DNA from: Burkholderiaceae bacterium | GTDB lineage: Bacteria > Pseudomonadota > Gammaproteobacteria > Burkholderiales > Burkholderiaceae_C | Direction of reading: 5' to 3' | DNA length: 39,965 nt | NCBI GenBank assembly: GCA_016790515.1 | Contig: JAEUOY010000041.1 | Coordinates: 1-39,965, forward strand | Shown here: positions 1-9,522 of the stretch, in pieces | How the letters are laid out: every line of letters starts with the position of its first letter | Position numbering within the stretch: the stretch's first letter is position 1 | The notes under the pieces: model-generated | What the model was told of the DNA's origin: nothing | Databases searched by the model: none | What the model saw: the letters and a program-made list of their open reading frames with translations, nothing else | Position numbers and translations under genes: made by a program

Positions 1-1661
1 GCCACCAGCTCGGTGTGGCTGACGAGCGCCGACTCGATTTCCATCGTGCCCATGCGGTGGCCCGAGACGTTGAGCACGTCGTCGATGCGCCCGGTGATGG
101 TGAAGTAGCCGGTGTCCTTGTTGCGGATGGCACCGTCGCCGGCGAGGTAGTAGCCCTTCAGCTCCGGCGGGTAGTAGCTCTTCTTGAAGCGCTCGGGATC
201 GCCATAGATCGTGCGGATCATGCTCGGCCAGGGCTTCTTGATGACGAGGATGCCGCCCGAGCCGTTGGGCACGTCGGCGCCGGTCTCGTCGACGATGGCC
301 GCGGTGATGCCCGGGAAGGGCAGCGTGCACGAGCCCGGCACCATCGGCGTGGCGCCCGGCAGCGGCGTGATGACGTGGCCGCCGGTCTCCGTCTGCCAGA
401 ACGTGTCGACGATGGGGCAGCGGCCGCCACCCACGTGCTTGTGGTACCACTCCCAGGCCGCCGGGTTGATGGGCTCGCCCACCGTGCCGAGGATGCGCAG
501 GCTCGTGAGGTCGCTCTTCTTCGGGTGCACGGCCTCGTTGCCCTCGGCCGCCTTGATGAGCGAGCGGATGGCCGTCGGCGCGGTGTAGAAGATGGTGACC
601 TTGTGCTTCTCGATCGTCTTCCAGAAGCGGGCCGCGTCGGGGAAGGTGGGGATGCCCTCGAAGACGATCTCGGTGCCGCCGAGCGCCAGCGGACCGTAGG
701 TGATGTAGCTGTGGCCCGTGACCCAGCCGATATCGGCCGTGCACCAGAAGACGTCGTTGTCCTTGAGGTCGAAGGTCCACGCCGTCGTCAACGCCGCGTG
801 CAGCAGGTAGCCGCCGGTGCTGTGCTGCACGCCCTTGGGCTTGCCCGTGCTGCCGCTCGTGTAGAGCAGGAAGAGCGGGTGCTCGGCGCCCACGTACTCG
901 GGCTCGCAGGTGGCGGGCTTACCGGCCAGCTCTTCGTGCAGCCAGCGGTCTCGCGCCGCGTTCCAGGCGATCTTGCCGCCGGTACGCTTGTAGACGATGA
1001 CATTGGCGATGGTGTCGCAGCCGCCCAGCGAAAGCGCCTCGTCGACGATGCTCTTCAGCGCCAGGTGCTTGCCGCCGCGCGCCTGCTCGTCGGCGGTGAT
1101 GACCATCACCGCGCCGGCGTCCTCGATGCGGTCGCGCAGGCTCTGCGCCGAGAAGCCGCCGAACACCACCGAGTGCGTGGCGCCGATGCGGGCGCAGGCC
1201 TGCATGGCGGCCACGCCTTCCACACTCATCGGCATGTAGATGACGACGCGGTCGCCCTTCTTGACACCGCGCGCCTTCAGCGCATTGGCGAACTGGCTCA
1301 CCTTGGCCAGCAGTTCCTTGTAGGTGACCTTGGTGACGGCGCCATCGTCGGCCTCGAAGATGATGGCGACCTTGTCGCCGAGGCCGCGCTCGACGTTGCG
1401 GTCGAGGCAGTTGTACGAGACGTTGAGCGTGCCGTCCTCGAACCACTTGAAGAACGGCGCATTGCTGGCGTCGAGCACCCGGGTGAACGGCTTCTTCCAG
1501 GTCACGAACTCCTTGGCCAGGCGGGCCCAGTAACCCTCGTAGTCGCGCTCGGCCTCGGCGACCAGCGCCTGGTAGGCCGCCATGCCCGACACTCGCGCAC
1601 CCGCCACGAGCGAGGCGGGCGGCTGGTAGGTCTTGAGTTCGGACGCTTGTTCGGTGCTCAT
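1..1661 (-). CDS. acs: Acetyl-CoA synthetase, 3' end outside window
   Basis: This gene makes acetyl-CoA from acetate, ATP and CoA through an acetyl-adenylate, in the cytoplasm. The visible part is about 553 residues of a family usually near 650, so the C-terminal domain with the acetylatable lysine lies off the left edge. The adenylate-forming motif reads [11 protein letters not shown], followed by the typical [14 protein letters not shown] and the FWQTETGGH signature. The start is the ATG at 1661 ([10 protein letters not shown]), preceded by an AGGAGA ribosome-binding site. The gene is divergent from the UPF0114 gene and the shared spacer holds two inverted repeats. The identification is very secure; ACS versus propionyl-CoA synthetase was judged from the overall ACS-like sequence only. 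Confidence 0.95.
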   Translation of the reverse strand, partial: MSTEQASELKTYQPPASLVAGARVSGMAAYQALVAEAERDYEGYWARLAKEFVTWKKPFTRVLDASNAPFFKWFEDGTLNVSYNCLDRNVERGLGDKVAIIFEADDGAVTKVTYKELLAKVSQFANALKARGVKKGDRVVIYMPMSVEGVAAMQACARIGATHSVVFGGFSAQSLRDRIEDAGAVMVITADEQARGGKHLALKSIVDEALSLGGCDTIANVIVYKRTGGKIAWNAARDRWLHEELAGKPATCEPEYVGAEHPLFLLYTSGSTGKPKGVQHSTGGYLLHAALTTAWTFDLKDNDVFWCTADIGWVTGHSYITYGPLALGGTEIVFEGIPTFPDAARFWKTIEKHKVTIFYTAPTAIRSLIKAAEGNEAVHPKKSDLTSLRILGTVGEPINPAAWEWYHKHVGGGRCPIVDTFWQTETGGHVITPLPGATPMVPGSCTLPFPGITAAIVDETGADVPNGSGGILVIKKPWPSMIRTIYGDPERFKKSYYPPELKGYYLAGDGAIRNKDTGYFTITGRIDDVLNVSGHRMGTMEIESALVSHTELV

Positions 1662-1728
1662 GCCTCGTGTCTCCTGGGTACGTGGGTTGGCTGGCTGCAC
1701 GCCGGTGCACCCGGCGTTGCATTGCGCT

Positions 1729-1774
1729 AGCTTGGTGCCAAGCTCTGACAGACCCCTTACGCGGGTAAGGTCTG
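1729..1774. promoter_or_regulatory. Inverted repeats in the acs / UPF0114 divergent spacer
   Basis: Two inverted repeats lie side by side upstream of acs. The first, at 1729-1744, is AGCTTGG-TG-CCAAGCT with perfect 7-bp arms. The second, at 1749-1774, pairs CAGACC and TTAC with GTAA and GGTCTG around GCGG, with two unpaired C residues. They could be operators or a hairpin in the leader of either gene. No regulator is encoded nearby, so the role is unknown. Confidence 0.35.
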
Positions 1775-1865
1775 ACGGCGCCGCCGGACCGTCATGGTGG
1801 CACCACTAGAATTTCCTGCAATCACTTCCTGCAGGCGGGGGCCTTCCCCGATAAACCGCGAACCC

Positions 1866-2471
1866 ATGGCCGCCGACCCCACCATCGTCGAAAAAAATCG
1901 CATGCGCGCCCTGCCTGCGTTCATCTTCGCCAGCCGCTGGCTGCAGCTGCCGCTGTACCTGGGCCTGATCGTCGCGCAGTGCGTCTACGTCTTCCACTTC
2001 TGGGTCGAGCTGGTGCACCTGGTCGAGGCCGTCTTCGGCAACGCCGATGCGCTGGCCAAGCTGGTCACCAGCATCGGCTACAAGAGCGATGCGGCAGTGA
2101 CCTCGCTCAACGAGACCATCATCATGCTGGTGGTGCTCGCCCTCATCGACGTGGTGATGATCAGCAACCTGCTCATCATGGTCATCGTCGGCGGCTACGA
2201 GACGTTCGTGTCGCGCCTCAACCTCGAGGGGCACCCCGACCAGCCGGAGTGGCTCAGCCACGTCAACGCCTCGGTGCTGAAGGTGAAGCTGGCCACCGCG
2301 ATCATCGGCATCAGCTCGATCCACCTGCTGAAGACCTTCATCAACGCCGCCAACTACACCGACAAGGTGCTGCTGTGGCAGACGGTGATCCACATCGCCT
2401 TCCTGTTCTCGGCGCTGTCCATTGCGCTGGCCGACCGGCTCATGGCGAACAGCGGCAAGGCCGCGCACTGA
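1866..2471 (+). CDS. UPF0114 / YqhA-like inner-membrane protein
   Basis: This is a small integral membrane protein of 201 residues of the TIGR00645/UPF0114 (YqhA) family, whose function is unknown. The pattern FIFASRWLQLPLYLGLIVAQ near the N-terminus and the later MVIVGGYETFVSRL segment are typical of the family. About four hydrophobic helices are visible, at roughly residues 20-45, 75-100, 135-155 and 165-190. The reading frame is open back to 1794, but the family N-terminus fits the ATG at 1866 (MAADPTIVEK); no strong ribosome-binding site is seen there. It stands alone between acs (divergent) and the cation exchanger gene. Confidence 0.85.
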   Translation: MAADPTIVEKNRMRALPAFIFASRWLQLPLYLGLIVAQCVYVFHFWVELVHLVEAVFGNADALAKLVTSIGYKSDAAVTSLNETIIMLVVLALIDVVMISNLLIMVIVGGYETFVSRLNLEGHPDQPEWLSHVNASVLKVKLATAIIGISSIHLLKTFINAANYTDKVLLWQTVIHIAFLFSALSIALADRLMANSGKAAH

Positions 2472-2600
2472 CGCGGGCGCTGACCCTGCGCACGCAGGGG
2501 CCGTCGCCCCCGATGCGCGGCCGATGACCCCAGGGCCGGCGGGCCCGGCGGGAGGGCCGCAGGCCCGCGATTCGGCAGGCGCCAGTAGAGTCGCGGCCCC

Positions 2601-3677
2601 ATGAATCTGCTGCTCTTCCTGGCCGGCCTGGCCGCGCTCGTCGTCGGCGCCAACCTGCTCGTGCGCGGTGCCGGCCAACTGGCGCTGTCGTTCGGCATCT
2701 CGCCGCTCGTCGTCGGCCTCACGATCGTCGCCTTCGGCACCAGCGCACCCGAGGTGGCGGTCTCGGTCGGCGCCGTGCTTGAAGGGCAGACCGACATCGC
2801 CACCGGCAATGTCGTCGGCAGCAACATCTTCAACGTGCTGTTCATCCTCGGCGCCAGCGCGCTGATCACGCCGCTGGTGGTGAACGTCCAGCTCATCCGC
2901 CAGGAGGTGCCGATCATGATCGGCGCCTCGGTGCTGCTGCTCGCCCTCGGCCTGGATGACCGCATCGCGATGCTCGAGGGGGCGCTGCTGTTCTCGCTGC
3001 TGCTGGCCTACACGGCCTTCCTGATCGTGCAGTCGCGCCGCGCGTCGCGCGCCGCCAACGACGAATTCGCCGCCGAGAACCGGCCCGCCGCGCCCGGCGC
3101 CTGGGACGCGAAGCTGCCGGTGCAGCTGGCCCTCATCGCCGCCGGTCTCGCGGCACTGGTCCTCGGCTCGGACTGGCTCGTCACCGCGGCCGTGCAGATC
3201 GCCAAGTCGATGGGCGTCAGCGACCTCGTGATCGGCCTCACGATCGTCGCCGCGGGCACCTCGATGCCCGAGGTCGCCACCTCGATCACCGCGGCCCTCA
3301 AGGGCGAGCGCGACATCGCGGTCGGCAACGTCGTCGGCAGCAACACATTCAACATCCTGGGCTGCGTCGGGCTGTCGGGGCTGGCCGCGGGCACCGGCGG
3401 GTTGGGTGTCGCGCCTTCGCTGCTCACCTTCGACATCTGGGTCATGCTGGCCGTGGCGCTGGCCTGCCTGCCGGTCTTCGTCACCGGGCGCGAGATCGCC
3501 CGCTGGGAGGGCGGCGTGTTCCTGGCCTACTACGCCGCCTACGTGGCCTACCTCATCCTCGCCGCCCAGCAGCACGATGCACTGCCGGCGTTCTCGACGG
3601 CGATGCTCAGCTTCGTGCTGCCGATCACCATCGTCACCCTCGTCGTCGTGCTGCTGCGTCGCAAGGCGCCTGCATGA
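2601..3677 (+). CDS. Calcium/sodium antiporter, CaxA/YrbG family
   Basis: This gene encodes a 358-residue inner-membrane cation exchanger of the CaCA superfamily, expected to expel Ca2+ in exchange for Na+ or H+. The two alpha repeats that define the family are plain: GLTIVAFGTSAPEV with NVVGSNIFNV near residues 40-85, and GLTIVAAGTSMPEV with NVVGSNTFNI near residues 210-255. These carry the acidic and asparagine ion ligands. About ten hydrophobic segments are present and the length is normal for the family. It is followed after 24 bases by the Mrp antiporter operon on the same strand, so the two may be co-transcribed in sodium and calcium homeostasis. The 130-base spacer before it (2472-2600) shows only GC-rich sequence. 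Confidence 0.92.
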   Translation: MNLLLFLAGLAALVVGANLLVRGAGQLALSFGISPLVVGLTIVAFGTSAPEVAVSVGAVLEGQTDIATGNVVGSNIFNVLFILGASALITPLVVNVQLIRQEVPIMIGASVLLLALGLDDRIAMLEGALLFSLLLAYTAFLIVQSRRASRAANDEFAAENRPAAPGAWDAKLPVQLALIAAGLAALVLGSDWLVTAAVQIAKSMGVSDLVIGLTIVAAGTSMPEVATSITAALKGERDIAVGNVVGSNTFNILGCVGLSGLAAGTGGLGVAPSLLTFDIWVMLAVALACLPVFVTGREIARWEGGVFLAYYAAYVAYLILAAQQHDALPAFSTAMLSFVLPITIVTLVVVLLRRKAPA

Positions 3678-3701
3678 CCGCTGCGGCATGATCGCGCATC
3701 G

Positions 3702-6638
3702 ATGAACGAGCTCGCGCTGCCGCTGCTGGCACTGCTGCCTTGGCTCGGTGCCTGCCTGGTGGCGGCACTGCCAGCCGGCGCGCGGCGCGCCGTCGCGCTC
3801 GCGGCCGGCGCCACGGCCTTGCTGGCGCTGATGGCGGTGCTGCATGCGGCGCCGGCGGTCTTCGCGGGCACCGTGCCGCGCTGGAGCGTGGGCTGGCTGC
3901 CAGCCCTCGGCCTGGACTTCGGCCTGCGCATGGACGGGCTGGCCTGGCTCTTCACGCTGCTCGTCACCGGCATCGGCGCGCTCGTCGTGCTCTACGCCGC
4001 CTGGTACCTCGACCCGACCGACGCCGAGAGCCCGGCGCGGCGGTTCTACGTCTTCCTGCTGCTCTTCATGGGCGCCATGCTGGGCGTGGTGCTGGCCGAC
4101 AACCTGGTCCTGCTGGTGGTGTTCTGGGAGCTGACGAGCCTGTCGTCGCTCCTGCTCATCGGCTACTGGCACCGGCGCGACGACGCGCGCCAGGGCGCCC
4201 GCATGGCGCTCACGATCACGGGCGCGGGCGGGCTGGCGCTGCTGGCCGGCGTGCTGCTGCTCGGCCACATCGCCGGCAGCTTCAAGCTCGATGTCGTGCT
4301 CGCCGCCGGCGCCACCATCCGCGCCCATCCGCTGTACGAGGTGGCTCTGGTGCTCGTGCTGCTGGGCGCGTTCACCAAGAGCGCACAGTTCCCGTTCCAC
4401 TTCTGGCTGCCGCACGCCATGGCCGCGCCGACGCCGGTGTCGGCCTACCTGCACTCGGCGACGATGGTGAAGGCCGGCGTCTTCCTGCTCGCGCGGCTGT
4501 ACCCGGCGCTGGGCGGCAGCGAGCCCTGGTTCTGGATCGTCACGCTGACGGGCCTGGCAACCCTGCTGCTCGGCGCCTACATCGCCATCTTCAAGCACGA
4601 CCTGAAGGGCCTGCTCGCCTACTCGACGATCAGCCACCTCGGGCTCATCACGCTGCTGCTCGGCCTCGACGAGCCGCTCGCCGTCGTCGCCGGCGTCTTC
4701 CACATCATCAACCACGCGACCTTCAAGGCCGGCCTCTTCATGAGCGCCGGCATCATCGACCACGAATGCGGCACGCGCGACATGCGCCGCATCAACGGGC
4801 TCATGAAGGTCATGCCCTTCACGGCGACGCTGGGCATCGTCGCCGCAGGGGCGATGGCCGGCGTGCCGCTGCTCAACGGCTTCCTCTCCAAGGAGATGTT
4901 CTTCGCCGAAGCGCTGGCCAAGGAGGCTCATGGCGCCATGCAGTGGCTGCTGCCCGCCGGCGCCACGCTCGCCGGCGTGCTGAGCGTGGCCTACTCGCTG
5001 CGCTTCATGCACGACACGTTCTTCAACGGCGAGCCGGTCGGGCTGCCGAAGACGCCGCACGAAGCGCCCTTCTTCATGCGCCTGCCGGTGCTGCTGCTGG
5101 TGGGCCTGTGCGTCGCCGTCGGGCTGGCGCCGGCCTGGGTGGTGGGGCCGACCCTGGCCGTCGCCGCGCAGGCCGCGCTGCACGGTGCGCCGGGGGCTCC
5201 GCTGCCCGCCTACGAGCTCGCGGTATGGCATGGCCTGAACCTGCCGCTGGCCATGAGCGCCGTGGCGGTGCTGGGTGGCGTGGCGCTGTATGTCGGCCTG
5301 CATCGATTCGTCAACCTGCACCTCGTCGTGCGCCTGCCGGGCTGGGTGACCAGTGGCGGCCGCGAGGCCTTCACGCTCGCCCTCGAAGCCGGGCTGGCCG
5401 CCGCCGGCGCCTTGACGCGCGCGCTGCAGAACGGCCGCCTGCAGCACTACCTACTGCTGCTGGTGCTGATGGCGCTGGCCGCCGGGCTGGCGCCCTTCGT
5501 GGGCGCGCTGTCGCCGCCCGCCCCTTCGACCGGTGTCGCATCCTGGCATGCCGAGGGCTTGAACGCCGGCGTGGCAGTGATCGGGGGCATCGGCATCGCC
5601 GCCGCCATCGGCACCGTGCTCGCACACCGGCAACGCCTGCTCGCGTTGTTGCTCATGGGGGCCGCCGGGCTCGTCGTCTGCCTGACCTTCGCGTGGTTCT
5701 CGGCACCCGACCTGGCCCTCACGCAGCTGCTGGTGGAAGTGGTGACCGTGGTGCTGATGATGCTGGCGCTGCACTGGCTGCCGGCGCACGGGGCCAGCGG
5801 GCCCGCGGCTGGCGCCGGACGTCCTGCATCGTTCGGGCGGGCCGGGTGGGCCCTGCGCGAGTCGCTCGCGGCCCTGGCGGCAGTCGCGGTGGGCATCGGC
5901 TTCGCGGCGCTGGCGTGGGCGGTGCTGACGCGCCCCCCGGCCGCCTCGATCTCTGAGTACTTCTTGCAGACGGCGCGCAGCCTCGGCGGCGGCGGCAACG
6001 TGGTCAACGTCGTCATCGTCGACTACCGGGGTTTCGACACACTCGGCGAGATCACGGTCATGGTGATCGCCGCGCTGACGGTGCACGCGCTGCTGGCGGG
6101 CTACACGCCCCCGTGGACCCCCGCGTCGCGCGCCTTCGGCCCCAGCGTGGGCAACCCTCCCGGCGGAGGCCCAGAGGCCAGCGGCCAGCGCCCGCTGATG
6201 CTGCAGCTCGCTTCGCGCCTGGTGCTGCCGTTCGCGCTGCTGGTCTCGCTGCACCTCTTCCTGCGCGGGCACAACCAGCCTGGCGGCGGCTTCATCGCCG
6301 GCCTGGTGCTGGCCATCGCCCTCTTGCTGCAGCAGGTGGCGCATGGACAGCGCTGGGTGGCCGAGCGTGCCGGCCTGGACCACCGGCCGTGGATGGCGGG
6401 AGGGCTGCTCGTTGCCGTCGCCACGGGGATGGCCGCCTGGCTGTTCGCCGCGCCGTTCCTGACCAGCACCTACGACTACCCGTGGCTGCCCGGCATTGGC
6501 GGTGTGCCGCTCGCCAGTGCCAGCGCCTTCGACCTCGGCGTCTATGCGGTCGTCGTCGGCGCGACACTCGTCATGCTCGGGGCCATCGCACGGTTGTCGC
6601 GTGACCCCTTCGGCAAGCCGGCCCTCGAGAGGCCCTGA
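3702..6638 (+). CDS. mrpA: Fused MrpA-MrpB subunit of Na+(K+)/H+ antiporter
   Basis: This is the largest subunit (978 residues) of the multi-subunit Mrp/Mnh/Pha monovalent cation/proton antiporter, related to complex I subunit NuoL. The proton-channel core spans about residues 60-430. It contains FWELTSL with Glu143 and FTKSAQFPFHFWLP with Lys226, close to the essential Glu140 and Lys223 of Bacillus MrpA. A DUF4040 segment follows near residues 620-700 (FSAPDLALTQLLVE). From about residue 830 there is an MrpB domain (LFLRGHNQPGGGF), a fusion common in proteobacteria. It is first in a tight operon with C, D, E, F and G, and its stop is one base from the mrpC start. The system should support alkaline pH, sodium or potassium tolerance. 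Confidence 0.95.
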   Translation: MNELALPLLALLPWLGACLVAALPAGARRAVALAAGATALLALMAVLHAAPAVFAGTVPRWSVGWLPALGLDFGLRMDGLAWLFTLLVTGIGALVVLYAAWYLDPTDAESPARRFYVFLLLFMGAMLGVVLADNLVLLVVFWELTSLSSLLLIGYWHRRDDARQGARMALTITGAGGLALLAGVLLLGHIAGSFKLDVVLAAGATIRAHPLYEVALVLVLLGAFTKSAQFPFHFWLPHAMAAPTPVSAYLHSATMVKAGVFLLARLYPALGGSEPWFWIVTLTGLATLLLGAYIAIFKHDLKGLLAYSTISHLGLITLLLGLDEPLAVVAGVFHIINHATFKAGLFMSAGIIDHECGTRDMRRINGLMKVMPFTATLGIVAAGAMAGVPLLNGFLSKEMFFAEALAKEAHGAMQWLLPAGATLAGVLSVAYSLRFMHDTFFNGEPVGLPKTPHEAPFFMRLPVLLLVGLCVAVGLAPAWVVGPTLAVAAQAALHGAPGAPLPAYELAVWHGLNLPLAMSAVAVLGGVALYVGLHRFVNLHLVVRLPGWVTSGGREAFTLALEAGLAAAGALTRALQNGRLQHYLLLLVLMALAAGLAPFVGALSPPAPSTGVASWHAEGLNAGVAVIGGIGIAAAIGTVLAHRQRLLALLLMGAAGLVVCLTFAWFSAPDLALTQLLVEVVTVVLMMLALHWLPAHGASGPAAGAGRPASFGRAGWALRESLAALAAVAVGIGFAALAWAVLTRPPAASISEYFLQTARSLGGGGNVVNVVIVDYRGFDTLGEITVMVIAALTVHALLAGYTPPWTPASRAFGPSVGNPPGGGPEASGQRPLMLQLASRLVLPFALLVSLHLFLRGHNQPGGGFIAGLVLAIALLLQQVAHGQRWVAERAGLDHRPWMAGGLLVAVATGMAAWLFAAPFLTSTYDYPWLPGIGGVPLASASAFDLGVYAVVVGATLVMLGAIARLSRDPFGKPALERP

Positions 6639-6639
6639 G

Positions 6640-6981
6640 ATGCTGGCCCTGCTCGCCCTCTTCATCGGCACGCTCGCCGGCTGCGGCACGTGGCTGATGC
6701 TGCGCCCGCGCACGTTCGACGTCATCCTCGGGCTGACGCTGCTGTCCTACGCCGTCAACCTGTTCCTGTTCGCGATGGGGCGCGTCAAGGTCGGTGCCTT
6801 GCCCATCCTCGGCGGCGGCACGGCGCCGACGCTGGCGCAGGTGGCCGATCCCCTGCCGCAGGCGCTGGTGCTCACGGCCATCGTCATCAGCTTCGCGATG
6901 ACGGCGCTGCTGCTGGCGCTGGCGCTGCGCGCACATGGCGAGGCGGCCTCGGACCATGTCGACGGCGAGGAGCCTCGTTGA
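6640..6981 (+). CDS. mrpC: Mrp antiporter subunit C (NuoK-like)
   Basis: This 113-residue membrane protein is the MrpC/MnhC/PhaC subunit, homologous to complex I subunit NuoK. Three hydrophobic helices are visible, and the signatures ILGLTLLSYAVNLFLFAMG and DPLPQALVLTAIVISFA are characteristic. The frame is open further upstream, but the ATG at 6640 is right because it follows the mrpA stop by one base and gives the family's N-terminus (MLALLALFIG). The stop overlaps the mrpD start as TGATG. Confidence 0.95.
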   Translation: MLALLALFIGTLAGCGTWLMLRPRTFDVILGLTLLSYAVNLFLFAMGRVKVGALPILGGGTAPTLAQVADPLPQALVLTAIVISFAMTALLLALALRAHGEAASDHVDGEEPR

Positions 6982-8642
6982 TGGGGCCGGGCGCGCTGTC
7001 GCTGCTCGGCGGGCACGAAATCGTGCTGCCCATCGTGCTGCCGCTGGTGGCCGGGGCACTGATCCTGCTGCTCGAGTCGGCGCGCTCCCACTGGGTGCCG
7101 GCCTTCTCGCTTGGCGCCACCCTGCTCGGCGCGCTGCTCGCGGCGGCGCTGGTGGCGCAGGCCTCGCAGGGCGAGGTGCAGGCCTACCTGCTCGGCAATT
7201 GGCGCGCGCCCTGGGGCATCGCGCTCGCGCTCGACCGCCTGGCCGCCCTCATGCTGACGCTCACCTCGGCGGTGGCGCTGGCGGCGCTGGCCTACGCCCT
7301 CGGCAGCGAGCGCACGGCCGCGAGCGCGACCTCACCCGTGGGCTCGCACTTCCACTCGCTCTTCCAGTTCCAGTTGATGGGGCTGAACGGCGCCTTCCTC
7401 ACTGCCGACCTTTTCAACCTCTTCGTCTTCTTCGAGGTGCTGCTGGCCGCCAGCTACGGCCTGCTGCTGCACGATGCGACGCGCGAGCGACTGCGCGCCG
7501 CCGTGCACTACGTCGTCTTCAACCTCGCCGGCTCGGCGCTCTTCCTCGTCGCGCTCGGGTTGCTCTATGGAGTGGCCGGCACGCTCAACATGGCCGACCT
7601 GGCGCAGAAGCTGGCGCAGTTGCCGGCCACGGACGTGCGCCTCGCGCAGGCGGCGGCGCTGTTGCTGCTGGTGGTGTTCGCCGTGAAGGCGGCGCTGCTG
7701 CCGCTGTACTTCTGGCTGCCCGAGACCTACGCCAGCGCCGCGGCGCCGGTGGCGGCGCTGTTCGCCATCATGACCAAGGTCGGCGTGTATGCCATCGCAC
7801 GCACGACCACGCTCACCTTCGGCGGCGGCGCGCTCGCCGGGCTCGCCCAGCCGGCGTTGCCCATCCTGGCGATGGCCACGCTCGTGCTCGCGGCGCAGGG
7901 GGCGCTGGCGGCGACGCGGTTGCGCACGCTGGCGGCCTATCTCGTCGTCGCGTCGGCAGGCACGCTGCTGCTCGCGGTGGGGCTCGGCGGCGCCGACGCG
8001 CTCGCGGCCGGCCTCGTCTACCTCGTCAACAGCACGCTGGCGGCGGCGCTGTGGTTCCTGCTCGCCGACCGCATCGGCGCGGCGCGGGCCGGCAGCGACC
8101 GGCTCGAGGCCGCGGCCTGGCTCCGCGCCTCCTGGGCGCCGCTGGGCATCGGCTTCTTCCTCGCCGCGGTCGCGGCCGCTGGCCTGCCGCCCTTGGCAGG
8201 CTTCTTCGGCAAGGCGATGCTGCTGCGCGCCGCCTTGCCCACGCCGCTCGCCCCGTGGGTGATGCTGCTGGTGCTGGGCTCGAGCCTGGCCCTGCTGGTG
8301 GCACTGGCACGCGCCGGCTCGACGCTGTTCTGGAAGCCTGCGGCCGGTCCGGCGGCAGCCTCGGTGCGCGGCCCGGGCGCCTCGCCGGCCCTGGCCCTGG
8401 GCCCGGCCGGCCGGCACGCCGCGTCTCCTGCGCAGCGGTGGGCGCTCGTGGGCCTGGCGACGGCGGTGCTCGCCACGGCCGCGGGCGCGGGCCCGCTCGC
8501 GGCCTATGCCGCTGCCACCGCCGCGCAACTGACCGAGCGCCGCGGCTACATCGAGGCCGTGCTCGGCGCGCAACCGGCGCCGCCGGCGCCGCCGGCGCAC
8601 GACGTGCGCCGCGAAATGCGCGAGCGAGGCGAGCTGGAATGA
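6981..8642 (+). CDS. mrpD: Mrp antiporter subunit D (NuoM/NuoN-like)
   Basis: MrpD is the second channel-type subunit of the antiporter and resembles NuoM/NuoN of complex I. The protein has 553 residues and many transmembrane helices. Glu152 in FVFFEVLLAASYG and Lys236 in VFAVKAALLPLYFWLPETY match the conserved helix-5 glutamate and helix-7 lysine needed for ion movement. The start at 6981 overlaps the mrpC stop by one base, and the stop overlaps the mrpE start (ATGA). A stretch near residues 450-485 is rich in Ala, Gly and Pro (AGPAAASVRGPGASP) and looks like a variable loop before the last helix. The reading frame is open far upstream of the true start. Confidence 0.95.
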   Translation: MGPGALSLLGGHEIVLPIVLPLVAGALILLLESARSHWVPAFSLGATLLGALLAAALVAQASQGEVQAYLLGNWRAPWGIALALDRLAALMLTLTSAVALAALAYALGSERTAASATSPVGSHFHSLFQFQLMGLNGAFLTADLFNLFVFFEVLLAASYGLLLHDATRERLRAAVHYVVFNLAGSALFLVALGLLYGVAGTLNMADLAQKLAQLPATDVRLAQAAALLLLVVFAVKAALLPLYFWLPETYASAAAPVAALFAIMTKVGVYAIARTTTLTFGGGALAGLAQPALPILAMATLVLAAQGALAATRLRTLAAYLVVASAGTLLLAVGLGGADALAAGLVYLVNSTLAAALWFLLADRIGAARAGSDRLEAAAWLRASWAPLGIGFFLAAVAAAGLPPLAGFFGKAMLLRAALPTPLAPWVMLLVLGSSLALLVALARAGSTLFWKPAAGPAAASVRGPGASPALALGPAGRHAASPAQRWALVGLATAVLATAAGAGPLAAYAAATAAQLTERRGYIEAVLGAQPAPPAPPAHDVRREMRERGELE

Positions 8643-9175
8643 CGAAGCGCCGCCCGCCCGACCCGAAGAGCGCCCGGCCGGGGTTCCGGCTGTGGCCCTC
8701 ACCCCTGCTGTCGGCGATGCTCTTCGCCGCCTGGCCGATGTTGAACGCCTCGTGGTCGGCCGGCCACCTGGCCATCGCGGCGCTGCTCGCGTGGGCGATC
8801 CCGATGTTCACCGCGCGCTTCCAGCCCGAGCGGCCCCGCCTCGCGGCCTGGGGCACGGCGGCGCGGTTGGTGGGCCGCGTGCTGCTCGACATCGTCGTCT
8901 CCAATGTCGAAGTGGCGCGGCGCGTGCTCGGGCCCGAGGCGGCGATCCGTTCGCGCTTCGTCTGGGTACCGCTCGCCATCCGCGACCCGCATGGCATCGT
9001 CGCGCTCGCCGGCATCATCACGCTCACGCCGGGCACGCTTTCGAGCGAGCTCACTGACGACCGGCGCTTCCTGCTCGTGCACGCGCTGCACTGCCCCGAC
9101 GATGCGGCCGAGGCGGTCTTGGTGGCCACCATCCAGGCCCGCTACGAGGCGCCGCTGAGGGAGATCTTCGAGTGA
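8639..9175 (+). CDS. mrpE: Mrp antiporter subunit E
   Basis: MrpE is a small accessory subunit that has no complex I counterpart; it is needed for stability and activity of the antiporter. The 178-residue protein has two N-terminal hydrophobic stretches and the family signature ITLTPGTLSSEL followed by LLVHALHC. The ATG at 8639 overlaps the mrpD stop (ATGA) and the stop overlaps the GTG start of mrpF, showing translational coupling through the operon. Confidence 0.93.
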   Translation: MTKRRPPDPKSARPGFRLWPSPLLSAMLFAAWPMLNASWSAGHLAIAALLAWAIPMFTARFQPERPRLAAWGTAARLVGRVLLDIVVSNVEVARRVLGPEAAIRSRFVWVPLAIRDPHGIVALAGIITLTPGTLSSELTDDRRFLLVHALHCPDDAAEAVLVATIQARYEAPLREIFE

Positions 9176-9447
9176 GCCTCGTCGACGCCGTGCTGCCTTG
9201 GGTGATGGGCGCGCTCGCGCTGGCACTGGCGCTGAATGCGTGGCGCCTGTTCATCGGCCCGAGCCTGCCCGACCGCATCCTGGCGCTGGACACCCTCTAC
9301 ATCAACGCACTGGCGCTGCTGGTGGTGCTGGGCGTGCAGTGGGCCGACAAGGTGTTCTTCGAGGTGGCGCTGCTGATCGGGCTGCTCGGCTTCGTCGGCA
9401 CCGTTGCACTGGCCAAGTACCTCCTGCGCGGCGACATCGTCGAGTGA
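9172..9447 (+). CDS. mrpF: Mrp antiporter subunit F
   Basis: This is the 91-residue MrpF/MnhF/PhaF membrane subunit with three helices. The motif GPSLPDRILALDTL near residues 28-42 is diagnostic, and the segment VALLIGLLGFVGTVALAKYL closes the protein. It uses a GTG start at 9172 that overlaps the mrpE stop. After it comes a 75-base spacer made largely of a short tandem repeat before mrpG, unlike the overlapping junctions elsewhere in the operon. Confidence 0.94.
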   Translation: MSLVDAVLPWVMGALALALALNAWRLFIGPSLPDRILALDTLYINALALLVVLGVQWADKVFFEVALLIGLLGFVGTVALAKYLLRGDIVE

Positions 9448-9473
9448 CGGCCAGGCCCATGAGCTCCGTGCTT

Positions 9474-9517
9474 CCCCTGAGCGCCCCCTGAGCCGCCCCT
9501 GAACCGCCCCTGAACCG
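9474..9517. repeat. Short tandem repeat between mrpF and mrpG
   Basis: Four head-to-tail units fill most of the mrpF-mrpG spacer: CCCCTGAGCG (9474-9483), CCCCCTGAGCCG (9484-9495), then CCCCTGAACCG twice exactly (9496-9506 and 9507-9517). Each unit contains TGA. The tract probably arose by slippage and could vary in copy number, changing the distance to the mrpG start. Confidence 0.75.
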
Positions 9518-9522
9518 CTCCC

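Noticed and set aside
1806-5447. Open minus-strand frame of 1213 codons
   Set aside because: It lies opposite three well-identified genes (UPF0114, cation exchanger, mrpA), is rich in Gln, Arg, His and Asp as expected from the complement of GC-rich genes, and has no recognisable domain.
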